In this document: positions 44,730 to 55,750 of the stretch, piece by piece
Numbering within the stretch: the first letter of the stretch is position 1
Layout of the letters: every line of letters starts with the position of its first letter
From: Steinernema hermaphroditum
Taxonomy: Eukaryota; Nematoda; Chromadorea; Rhabditida; Steinernematidae
Assembly (NCBI GenBank): GCA_030435675.1
Contig: CM059623.1
Coordinates: forward strand, 4,118,012 to 4,182,011
Length of the DNA: 64,000 bases
Reading direction: 5' to 3'
Program-made: the position numbers and the translations under genes
Notes under the pieces: model-generated
The model's input: only the letters and a program-made list of their open reading frames with translations
The model's database searches: none
What the model was told of the DNA's origin: nothing

Positions 44730-47350
44730 GTTCTTGTATGATAAATCAGATACCTACAAACTCCCCGCAAGGCCTGCAGCAACTGGAAAGGCAGTACTCA
44801 AGCCTACCCCCAAATAGAACCCGCCAGCTTCTCCGGTAACGGTATCCCCTGTGCCTTTCGCCCCCTGTGCTTGCTCCAACGCCGCATCTCGACTGGATTC
44901 GGCTCGTTGCCTCTGCGATTACTGTGATCACTGAATTTGACTCTGATGTCGTGCCTCGCTCCAAGCACATTAGAAAAGCCGATGACTACGCTGTGATATT
45001 ACGTCTTTCATGCTAATGAGATGTTCTAGACGTTGATTAGTGTCGTTGATTCGGAAAGAAACTGATAGATATGGCATTATTTTCCTACCGTAGAAAAATA
45101 TAGTAGAAAAAAATATATCGTAGAAGATCTAATTTTTCGCGTTTCCGAAAAGAAATACTCACTTAACCATTAATTACTCAAAAAGAGTCCAAAATGCCCT
45201 CCACAACCAGCAGCATCATTCACCGTCGATTTAGCAAAGTTGTTTCTTCACTCCACGAACCCCCTCATCGCCTCTGTTGCGCCGTCGCCACCGGGTGCCT
45301 AACAGCGCCGACCACGATCAGCTGATGTCGCCGGCTGAGCGGTGCTGGGCGTTCGAGAGCAGTGCGTGTGTCGACGGCCGCTCCTGTGGTCAGCCATCCG
45401 TTTTTTGACAACGCCGCCGATGGGCCTTTGCTCCCCTCGGCAGGGCGATGAGCCGCGAGTGCCTATCACTTTGCATAGTCGCTTCGGCGGCTGTGTGTTT
45501 GAAACGTTGATCGACGCCGCGGAGGCGGACGGTGGACGCCGACGACGGTGTTGTGTCCATTGGCAGCACTCGAAATGACCTTTCGGGGGCTGCAGCGATA
45601 AAGAAGGCGATGATGTGCGCCGATTTCTTATAATGTCACAGGATGACTTCTTTGATCAGCCGTGTCTACTGGGATCATTGCGCGGTCATCGCGGAAACGT
45701 CCGTCACGGCTCATTCGTGACTCAAGTATGTGATTATGAAGCTTTGTAGAGGAGCATTCCGCTCCAACCCGGCTATTTTCGAAATTATGGAGGTCCGTGT
45801 TTTCAAACAGAGCGCACATGCTGAGCGAAATATTGAATTTCGATTAGCGAATTTATTTTCCCATTGAACTCAATATTTAGTGCTGGGAACTGAACTGGAA
45901 TCTTTCATTTGAAGTCAGAATTGGAATCTTTTAATTGAAAATGGAGTCCCAAAAATCATCTTAATAGAGAAAAGTCCATTACACAGAATTCCTTTTTAGT
46001 TATCAATCTCATTTTGTATTAGTCCGATCACCCGAAGCCATTACAGATTGTTTCCTTTCACAATCTTGTATGCAAAAATCGCCTTTAGCCAAAAGCTACC
46101 GTAACCGGACCAGAGAAGCAAGAAGAGCATATCCGGCTCATTTCATAGCCCGTCGATATTTGGGAAACCCTATTTGCAAAAACGTTAGCGATTCCAAAAA
46201 CGTGTGACCATAGGAACAGGGGCCCCTTAGTTGCCGTATCCATGGGAATGCTGGGCAAAATTTACTAAACGTTACGCTTAAATCCTTATCTTCAAAACTT
46301 GGCCCTATTCATCTGGCGTGTATCTGCTAAAGCCTGGTCGTTTGAACTAGGGTTGACATTTGAGTCAAAAAACACCGTGCCCTCGAGTCGAGGCAGGTCG
46401 CTTCGAAAAGGTGACCCAAGTTTGAACCTAACGACCGAAGGAACTCATAGAATTTTTTATTATGTGTTTCTTTCGTTTTTTTTTCAAACGCCTTCAAACA
46501 AGGTGAGGTTCTTTCATATGCTATTTACGCCCCATTCCTATTTCTTTCGCACGTCAAGTTTGGCCCGATCAACAGAGCCGCATGCTGACTCATCATGTTT
46601 CTTGCACATTGATTTCTTCATATCAGACATTCCCCCATACGGCATCCGGGTCACTTTTTAGGGCGTTTGAGCCAATGCTGCTTCGTTGCAGAGAGCGACG
46701 TGATAAGAGGCTACTTAACCCCAAACGGTACCTATTTACCTGTCGCTTCTGCGAAGATAGCCTGATAATGCGCCGACGGACGACCTATCATGAATAAGGG
46801 CAATGCACTCGAACACCATGTCGGTGGATGGTAGAGTCGGCCTAAGTGTGAGTTTTTATGCGATGCTTTCACACATGGATATTGTATTAGCCATCGATGT
46901 CTATGTCACATCCACATGAAAGCCGGGCTCTTTTTTCAAGCGTTCATTTTCTCATCTGCGAATTACAGAAATTACCATGCGGCGGCTAGCTGAGCAATGC
47001 TACCTTACACATATTTTATGCGTTGGTCTTCGTCGGCGTACGGTAGCGCAAAGGCGCGACGGTTGGTGCCGATCATACATTCAACGCCTGTGCTATTTTG
47101 GCTGAGTCATAAGCTATAAATAGGAGCAAAAAAGGTGCATATTTAAATATGTTTCGACTGCAAAATCTGCGCACCTCATTACCTATGCTGGCGCGCCATT
47201 GGATAGTAGAGGCCGAGTGACCGATGCTCAATGTCATTGATTATTCAACGCGATACGCTCCTCTTCCGACCCTTTCTTTATGGCTATAGGGGACCTTTGA
47301 TGTGTCCTCGTCAAAAGTATTAATCGCTAGACCGTATGCCCCACCCCATG

Positions 47351-47652
47351 GAGCGTGTCCTCTTTCAATAACTCAATCAGCGCGGAGCATTTCCCATGTC
47401 TCCATTTTTTCCGTGTTCCCAATGTATCTGGTCGTGAAATTATCTGGTGTTAAGGACCGACACATATAGAAATACAATGAAAATGGCGATGTGGGAGATG
47501 ATGGTGCTGGTTGTGTTATTGAAAGAGAATCGCTGGACGCTGTTTCCCATCCTCATTTAGTAACTCAATCAGCGCGCAGCACCATTCTCCTACTCTCTAT
47601 TTTCGCTGTTTCTGGTCATGAAGTTATCAGGTTTTAGGGTCCAACACATAGC
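47351..47652. repeat. Diverged direct duplication (about 115 bp units)
   Basis: Blocks 47351-47467 and 47535-47652 share AACTCAATCAGCGCG, a TCTGGTC(G/A)TGAA(A/G)TTATC block and AACACATAG-like ends. Confidence 0.55.
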
Positions 47653-48698
47653 CACTTTCGCGACACTACCATATTCAGTATGACTCGTATGTCCACGTAT
47701 TCCGTAATCTCAATCTGGGATGATATGGCGTTGAGATGGTCGGCTTTTACAAGCGAAAATAACATGCGATATGCGGATTAAACGTGCCAAATCCCCTCAT
47801 GACTCCGTTTGTTTGTTACTGCTTTCTTTGTCATCGTCTAAGCTCACGTAAGCGGCCACTACTTATCGAGGTCGTATGCCTTAGTCTTAGCTATGATAGC
47901 ATTTTCATAATTCTTCTCTGACGAAGGAATTCTGATTACAGTTACCACGCCCATAGTTAATCCAGATGTCTCACTAGGGTATGGTGGAAGAGGGACCAGT
48001 TCCATCGTGGCACCTCTGCTCTACGGTTCCCTCATATTTGTTATTCGCGATGACAGTGTTCATTCCCAGCTCACCTAATTGTTTCATTTTTTGACCGCTG
48101 ACTGACCCACATCCGTCGTGCAATCAGCCACACATTGTTTCAACTCTCCGATTTGACCGATGGATCGAATTATGACAGGATAGTGAATAGGGAAGCTTTG
48201 AGGCTGAAGGCGGCATTGTAAACTTTGCGAAAAACGAATGTGTAATCGTGTCCGCGTTTGTTTAGTCTACGTCGAATGTCTACTAATGTTACATCTGTCT
48301 TCAGGTGCCATTTTCGGGCGGTGATACGGCGGATAATATCTCCGCGCGCTTCACGCTCGTAGATTGGCTGTGACAGCAAAGGAATCGACGCGACACCATC
48401 GTCTCCGCCGCCGGCGCGACCCATCGACGTGTGGCGCGTAGATCGACCGAACGAACGCACCCTTCTCTGCTGTGCTCCCCTTTGGCTGCAGCGGTCTCCC
48501 CCATCTCGCCGCCGACTGCATCTGACTCCACTTGCCCTCCTCCCCGCCGTCGTCCGCAGCCGCCGCAGCACAAGCAGCGCCTCGTCGTGCTGAGCAGCAG
48601 AGCGAGCGAGAGAACTGTACGCATCGCCAGTGCACGAATCGATCGCCACGAAACGGCCGTCTGTATTTTCGTCTCCCCACGACTTGGCCATCTGAACA

Positions 48699-51498
48699 AT
48701 GGACGTTGACGGAGCGGCACAGGACGAATCCGTCTCCAGCCACCATGAGCAGTTCGGCGGACAGCCAGGAGGCGCCCTCCGACCCCCTTCGCCTTCGGGC
48801 AGCATCGCGTTGGCCAGCTGCTCGGGAACTTCGGTGCTTCACGACTCGCACATGCCCGTCGCCGAAAACTGGTGCCATACACAGGTTGGTTCACTGTTTA
48901 TTTGCAAATCACGAGGTTGCAATCATGTGCCTCCCGGCACTGCGCCTTCGAAATATCACTATGGCTCTGTGCCAAGGGCGCCTGTTTATGGCTGTACTTA
49001 TACACCACACAAAATTCAGGTCTACTGTAGTGTGACCAACTGAAAGAACAGTCCAGTTTTTTGGTCAAAAGTGTGAAGCAAAATTCTTTCAAATTGCACG
49101 CCATTCGTATTCATAAGCTCATCAATTTTCCCACAGATTTTCTCTTTCATATGCATAAGAAGCAGTGCGTCACCCGAAGCTGGCGTGTGAAATGTTTTTC
49201 GGAATGTCCATTCCAGTTGTTTATGGGAAGAGGGTGTTGGTCCGAGTTGCTATTCGATGAATTGGGCACGGGGTACGGTAACCTTTAGGAGCATAGCGCC
49301 GATTGAAGATATCAATTGGTGGGGGCATTCTGTAGAAGAAAGTGGATGAAATCAATTTCACTGGGATCATTGTCAAGGGTGAATGGGATTCAAGTTGTTT
49401 ATAGGAAGAGGGTCCGAGTTGCTATTCGATGAATTGAGCGGGGCATGGTAAATTTTAGAATTCAATTGCTTGTGGCATTTTGTAGAAGAATGTCGCTATC
49501 AATGGTGAATGAGGCAGTGGTATAGGGGACACGCCGATCAGAAAACCGAGTAAATAGAACAGAAGCTGAACTACTGTCGTCTTTAGAAGCACGACGGCGA
49601 TTGAAACTATCAATTGCTAAGGGCTTTTGTAGAGGAGGGTGAATGGGATCTTAAGACAATGGAAATAGAACAGAAACTGATCTACTATCTTTAGGTAAAA
49701 GTAATCAAATTCAACTACATGTGGACGATCAACAACTTCTCGTTCTGTCGCGAGGAGATGGGCGAAGTGCTGAAGAGTTCGACGTTCAGCGCCGGCGCCA
49801 ACGACAAGCTCAAATGGTGCCTACGCATCAACCCGAAAGGCCTCGACGAGGAGTCGAAGGACTACCTCTCGCTCTATCTCCTCCTCGTCCAATGCAACAA
49901 GAACGAGGTGCGTGCGAAGTTCAAGTTCTCCATTCTGAATCAGAAACGCGAGGAAACGAAAGCGATGGGTAAAAAGAGTAATCGTGCGCAAAACGATTCC
50001 AAAAAGATTTCGTTATAGAGTCGCAGCGCGCCTACCGTTTTGTCCAGGGCAAGGATTGGGGTTTCAAGAAGTTCATTCGCCGCGACTTTCTGCTCGACGA
50101 GTCGAACGGTCTTCTGCCCGACGACCGGCTGTCGATCTTCTGCGAAGTGTCCGTCGTGGCGGAGACTGTCAACGTCACCGGACAGTCAAGCCTAGTGCAG
50201 TTCCGTGTGCCGCCTTGCAAACTGGCCGACGACATGGCGATGCTCTTCGAACAGCACCCCTATTCGGATTGTGTGCTCGTTGCGGGATCTCGCGAGTTTC
50301 ATGTAAGTACCGTCAGAATTTCATGGGGTATGGCTTGAAGGATAATTCAGTCCATATTGTGGGGGTGGTCTGCTTTAGTATAAGGGGACCTTCCGAACCC
50401 ATAAGGGAAGGTATCCACCTTCGATTGAGATGGGGTTTCCTTCCAGTTTCCAAGTGAAAGGTTAGAAACGAAAACAACGACAATATTTAATATTTTTAAC
50501 TGTAAAGAAAAAGAAATCGCGCTCTATGTCTCGAACCTGTCACCCAAAACTTAGACTCTAGAGCCCTACCACTACACTACACAGCCAATTTCAATTTCGA
50601 AAGAACAAACGGCCAGATCTATATTGCAAACAACAAACGTATTCATAACTTTAAATACACCGGAATACGTTTGCCACCTGATTTGGAGCATTGAACTCTA
50701 CCAAAATTTGAGCTTCATCAGAGGCGCACACTTCGGAAGATTCCCCAATTACATTTAAAGAATGTTCGGCTTAAGATTGTTAAGCTTGGACTTAATGTTT
50801 AACTTTACATTACAAGGGTAGTATTGAAAGACGGCTCTAAACATGGGCATATATTAAGAGAGGCACGTTTCCCTTCCACGATTCCCCTTTTCAGGTACAT
50901 AAAGCGATTCTGGCGACACGATCTCCCGTCTTCACAGCCATGTTCTCCCACGAGATGACCGAATCGCGCACCGCTCGAGTGGAGATAAGCGACTTCGACC
51001 CCGAGGTTGTGAACGAGATGCTGCGCTTCATCTATACGGGCACCACTCCCAATCTGGATCAGATGGCCGATCGTTTGATCGCTGCCGCCGACAAGTACAA
51101 TCTTGATCGTCTCAAGGTAGGAATTGCATCTTCATAGCTCGTCTTTACATGATAGTACACATATGTCCATGTTCTTGAGTAACGTCCATCGATTCTAGGT
51201 GATGTGCGAACAATCGCTTTGCCACTCGCTCACCAACGAGAACGCCTGTGGCACGCTCATTCTGGCCGACCTCTACCACGCCAACCAACTCAAGCAGCAA
51301 GCCATCGACTACATCAACGTGCACGCCAACGAAGTGATGGACTCTGAAGGCTGGAAGTGCCTCGTCGAGCAGAACTCGCAGCTCCTGGCCGAAGTGTTCC
51401 GTGCGCTGGCCACCCAGCAGACTCCCCCCATCATCTTGAGCTCGCAGCCGCCTCGAAAGAGGCTGAAGAACAACAATTCCTCCGCCTCCCCCTACTAG
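48699..51498 (+). CDS. SPOP: SPOP homologue (MATH-BTB cullin-3 adaptor)
   Basis: Exons 48699-48884, 49695-49968, 50019-50302, 50895-51116, 51199-51498; 421 residues. The N-terminus is low-complexity, and the MATH domain (about 60-205) is nearly identical to human SPOP. It keeps the substrate-cleft residues, visible in [14 protein letters not shown] and KDWGFKKF. The BTB domain (about 230-350) contains [17 protein letters not shown] and [21 protein letters not shown]-like region and a basic PRKRLK nuclear signal end the protein. SPOP recruits substrates to CUL3-RBX1 for ubiquitination, mostly in the nucleus. The first intron (810 nt) holds a duplicated 60-70 bp block; the third holds a tRNA-like element. 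Confidence 0.95.
49216..49456. repeat. Direct repeat in SPOP intron 1
   Basis: A block GTTGTTTAT(G/A)GGAAGAGGG through TCCGAGTTGCTATTCGATGA occurs at 49216-49287 and again, slightly shortened, at 49394-49456. Confidence 0.7.
50521..50586 (-). repeat. tRNA-like (SINE-type) element in SPOP intron 3
   Basis: On minus, TAGTGTAGTGGTAGGG (A-box) is followed by GGTTCGAGAC (B-box). The arms do not pair into a cloverleaf. Confidence 0.5.
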
Positions 51499-51499
51499 A

Positions 51500-52930
51500 C
51501 ACGCAGACGGCTTTGCTAAGGTGGACGGTTCGGGTTCTCGATGGTCATCGTCGACGCGTTGTGGTCATTCTTCGTCGCAAGCACGCATGAAGAGTGCGTC
51601 TTTCAGTCAGTTTTAAGTACAACACTTTATTATTACTGTAATGTGGTCGATAAGCTGTTCTAGAACGCATGTTGCGATTAATGATGTGTTAATCTTGTTC
51701 TAACTACTCTATTTTGATTGATGATGATGTTTTAATGTCCCTTCCCACAGATTGTATTTTGCGTATTTCTCAACGTTGTTAAAGAGTATCCAATTCGCCC
51801 AGTGCGTTGTACATCTACTGCTTGGGGCTCGGGGAAGTCTTTGGTTTCAGTTGATTCCGCTACTTAATCAAGTCGTGAAACGACTTCTCTCAAAAAATTC
51901 CACTTGGTGCTCCTTTCAAGACAGATTATCTCGGTTATGTACCGGCATTTCTGTAGCATTGGCAAAACACGATTGTCAAGTCATAAGCCTAGAAAATAAC
52001 CGTGGATTGGAGGCAAACTAGACGGCCGTCGGAGTCCCAGAACTTGGCCTGAACGACAGATTCATACAGCCGCTCGAAGTACTAGAAGTATAGAGTTCGC
52101 TTTTAAGATTTAACATGCGGATTTCGAATGTTGGTTACACACGATGGCAACTGCGGCCATATCCAAAAAAAGTGGTGTCTCCCACTTTGCTCCCAATATT
52201 ACATTCTGGGAAATGACTAGTGATGTCCAAAAACCCATCTCGTCCGAGTCCTAGTCTCTTGGCCCAGGCCACTTCCCCTTCATATACCGATCAACGAAGT
52301 ATTCAAAACAGGAAAGATAAACATTCTGCGGGTCACTTACCGTAACCCTTTAAATAAGCCTCCTAAAGGGTGAAAGCAAGTGTATCTTTCTTTCTTTATT
52401 GGACACGTGCAAATTTCGTCGCATCGGCTTTACGACACTCAGACAAACAGAGAATCTGAACTGTGTTATGTGGATCTTCATGTGGTTAACACGAATACAA
52501 TTTTTATCAGGCGCCTCCCGAAACGCCGATAATGGTGAAGTGGTTTCAGTTTTTTTTGATCCCGATTCGGAATCTTTAGCTTAGCTAACGGGAGCTGCGG
52601 AGCATCTTCGGCGGCCTCCATGGGTGGAGCGGGCTGTATCCGAGCAGAACGCGACGGTTGATGAAGTGGAAACGGTGTAATCGTTTCAAGCAGTGATCTC
52701 GATTCGTCCCAAAATCCAATCGAGTCGACATCTCCGGTTTCGGATTTTGTTTTATCCTCCGTAAAATGTAAAACTACATTTTTCAAGTAGATAAACGTTT
52801 CGAAGAAACGTCTCCTTCTCCCACTTTTTCCCGCGCCAATTTACACTCATCGCGTTTCCGTGTTTGCTCACGTGGCTGCCGAGAGGCGTTTGTTTCGTCA
52901 TCACCGTTTGCTCTGTAATTTCTCGTGATG
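51500..52930. other. Intergenic region, SPOP to SAM carrier
   Basis: About 1.4 kb. The first 100 bp is GC-rich SPOP 3' UTR. Open frames at 51752-52021 and 52399-52584 lack domains or splice support. The sequence ends in a TGTTTTCAG acceptor just before the carrier gene. I see nothing else. Confidence 0.5.
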
Positions 52931-52943
52931 TTTTCAGGCGTAC

Positions 52944-53867
52944 ATGTCCGACGGCCACGCACACAAGTCCGAATTCGCCCGATGGCTCGTGTGTGGCGCC
53001 GCGGCGGGGCTGGCCGTCGACCTCAGCCTGTACCCGCTTGACACGCTAAAAACCCGGCTGCAGAGTGAGGCTGGATTCCGCGCATCCGGCGGTTTTCGCC
53101 ATCTATATCGTGGCATGAGTTCCGTGGCCATCGGATCGGCTCCTGGAGCCGCGCTCTTCTTCTCATCGTACTCGGGCATCAAGAAGTTCATCGGAGTCGA
53201 TTGTGAGTTCCTTTGTTTCGTGGAATTGTGTGCCTATTTTCTGCCAAATCGATTTGCAAGCTAAACTTCGCATTTCAGCACCCTTAACGAATGCCGCTGG
53301 AGCGAGTGTTGCCGAAACCGTCGCCTGCTTGGTTCGGGTGCCCACCGAATTGATCAAACAACGCGCCCAGGCGAACGCCGGTAGAACGATGACCGCGATA
53401 GCCGGGCTGATCTACAAGAACGACGGTCTCTTCGGGTTCTATCGCGGCTACATTTCCACCGTTGCACGAGAAATACCATTCTCGCTCATCGAATTCCCTC
53501 TTTGGGAGTATCTGAAGGTGAAAGTTGCAGAATATCAGGTGTGCTGCCCATTCTAACGACCATAATATGTCCCTTGTTGTAGGGCCGTGAGTGTTCGCCT
53601 CTGGAATCGGCCGCTTGCGGTAGCGTCGCCGGGTGTACTGCTGCCGGCCTGACAACACCGCTGGATGTCGCGAAAACCCGTACGATGCTCAATGAAAGCA
53701 GTCAACGATTGTCAACGTTGGCTACGCTACGGCAAGTGCACTCACAAGGCGGTGTGAACGCTCTGTACGCCGGTGTTTGGCCCAGAATGTCGTGGATGGC
53801 CCTTGGCGGCTTCGTATTCTTTGGCGCCTATGAATCGGCGTGTGTCCTGACGCACAAACTCTTCTAG
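52944..53867 (+). CDS. SLC25A26: Mitochondrial S-adenosylmethionine carrier
   Basis: Exons 52944-53202, 53279-53538, 53583-53867; 267 residues (human 274). It has the three-fold mitochondrial carrier repeat: PLDTLKTRLQ, VPTELIKQRAQ and PLDVAKTR are the three PX(D/E)XX(K/R) signatures, each at the end of an odd transmembrane helix. The pattern (GFYRGYISTVAREIPFS, GFVFFGAYE) is that of the SAM carrier branch (SLC25A26, yeast Pet8/Sam5), which imports SAM and exports S-adenosylhomocysteine at the inner membrane. That supports methylation of mitochondrial RNA and proteins. A TTTTCAG acceptor lies 6 bp before the ATG. It converges with the Sds3-like gene, 191 bp between stops. Confidence 0.92.
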
Positions 53868-54058
53868 TTGTTGATTTTTTTTGTCTCAGTTGTTAGTAGG
53901 GGATATATATTGTGAAGTAGTGACCGAAAACATCTGATATATGGTACTTTATATAAGGAATCGTTCGGGTTGGACCCAGGCAAAAGATACAAGGCTGGAG
54001 TGATAATCACAGAAGTATGTACATGAAGGCATCTGGATAGTAGTGAATCTGGAGAATG

Positions 54059-55440
54059 TCAGTTCAGACGTTTTCGCATAACAACGCGCCCGCGTTCGAG
54101 ATCATCTTGAGTTGCTGTCACCATGCGCGTGTCGCCCGGCATCACCGACCTCATCTGCACTTGTTTCTCGATGATGTTCTGCAGGAGCGCCGAAAATTTG
54201 CCGTAGTCCTTTGTTTCGACGAGCAGAGTTTGGCCTTTGTAGAAGCTGAAAAGCGCAATGATAAGATGCGTATAAGAACGAGGCGGGTGGCGGCCGATAA
54301 AACACGGAAGACTTACTATTTGCCGTCGACGGACACTTTCTGGGTATCGATAGTGACTTTTTTGATTCGCTTCGTGTCGATGAACTCCGAATCAGTGTCA
54401 CGTTTCGGCATTTCATCGTATGGCAACGCCTTGTTTATGTCCCTTACGTCTTGGGCGATGTCGTCTTCACCGAGCAGGGAAGGAACGGTTCCCGGCGTTT
54501 TCGGCACTTTCCGCTTGTCCGGTGTGATGTCGTGGCCCCTTCTAAAACGAGAGTTCGTCTGTCTCTTGTTTCTACTGCGGCTAAAAAAGATTCGTTTATG
54601 TTTTGGTGCCTCAACAAAGAAAACCACAACACGGACAGAGAAGAAGTGAGTAGAAGTTCAGGCAATCTCAGAATCGATTGATTGATGCCTTTGCCTAACT
54701 GAATAAGGTGGCTGGCGGAATTATATCGTAACTCAAATAATTTTTGAGAGATCTTGAATTCATTTTCTACAAATATTAACGGCCAACTACAGTGACCGGG
54801 AGACCACCATAGCTGGGTCTCTAATTCAAGCTCAGGCCAGCCATCTTTTCGCTATTGACAAACAGGGAATAGTACAAACACCGACACAGGCGCTAAAATA
54901 ACAAAATCCCACCTTCGGAGAGATTTCTTCGGGATCGGATACTGTGACACGGAGCCATTCTGCATAAAAGAATCGCAGTTCACGTCTTTTTCGATCTGTC
55001 TTTTGCGTTCCTCGCATTCGTTGACCATCGTCATCAGCAGCTCATCTTCACGAGTTTTCTGCTCGTTCCGCGTCTCCAAATCGTCTCTTTGATATTCTGC
55101 GTCGACGTCCGACCGCCGCCACTGAATGATCCAAGTTAGTTCAGAAAGAGCGCCGATAACTTACAGATATGCTGACGTTGAGCATCTCCACATCGCGTTG
55201 ATAGTTCTGATTGAGCTCTGCTAACCGCTTCGTCAGCTCCGGATGTGTGCCGTTTTGAAGTTGAATAAGTTCGTCGTCTAGCTGACAGTGTTTTGCTTTG
55301 AAATGTCTAAAAACGGAGGAATAGACAGACGTAGACGAGTCAGAAACTCACAGCGCAGCCAAATGTAACTTTGGACGATGTCCGCTGGACGGTCCAGGAC
55401 GATTCTCGATGAACTGGTACTTCCGAGGTGACATGGTCAT
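54059..55440 (-). CDS. Sds3/SUDS3-like Sin3-HDAC complex subunit
   Basis: Exons 55440-55352, 55306-55165, 55121-54913, 54580-54317, 54245-54059; 296 residues. The first half is a long coiled coil with the Sds3/BRMS1 hallmark LQNGTHPELTKRLAELNQNY. The second half has a short helix (DDIAQDVRDINK), a Ser/Thr-rich linker and a C-terminal beta-rich module starting DGKYFYKGQTLLVETKD, like the capped Tudor-like end of SUDS3. Family role: scaffolding and dimerising the Sin3-HDAC1/2 corepressor. All phases agree. A second ATG lies two codons in. It starts 310 bp from EF-Tu head to head, so the two may share a bidirectional promoter. Confidence 0.82.
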
Positions 55441-55750
55441 TGAAGAATGGAAAAACGACAGAATTCACAATCACCGAATCATATGGAGCGAGAGATGCTT
55501 GGTGTCGGCTTTGGATCAGAGCGAAGGTGCGAGATGTAGAGATTTAGACAAGCGCGGTCTCGTGCGGAAGCACCGTAGCGGCCGGTGGATCGCTTCTATC
55601 AGTTGCAAACACTGCTTGGAGGATTTGCGTGTTTTTTTACCACATTGCTTGGCGTTCTTCCTCGATTTTGTTTGCGTGTTGTCTTCCGTTGGCGGGGAAG
55701 TTAGGCTTGTGCATTTCCAGGTAATTTGATTACATCAGACGCCAGCCAGA

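Larger units (their letters stand above)
43760..48690. other. Intergenic region with RNA-gene-like relics
   Basis: About 4.9 kb without a convincing protein gene. It contains the 27-bp hairpin, a tRNA-like element (44168-44247), a 5S-like and an SL1-like sequence, a GC-rich block (45190-45600) with only short frames, and a diverged direct duplication (47351-47467 and 47535-47652). At 48170-48690 the GC-rich sequence before SPOP is probably its 5' UTR and promoter; long minus-strand frames there look like composition effects. Confidence 0.5.

Noticed and set aside
48170..48894. Three overlapping long minus frames (175-211 codons)
   Set aside because: They overlap the SPOP first exon and its GC-rich leader. 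Several frames open at once points to base composition, and none has a recognisable motif.
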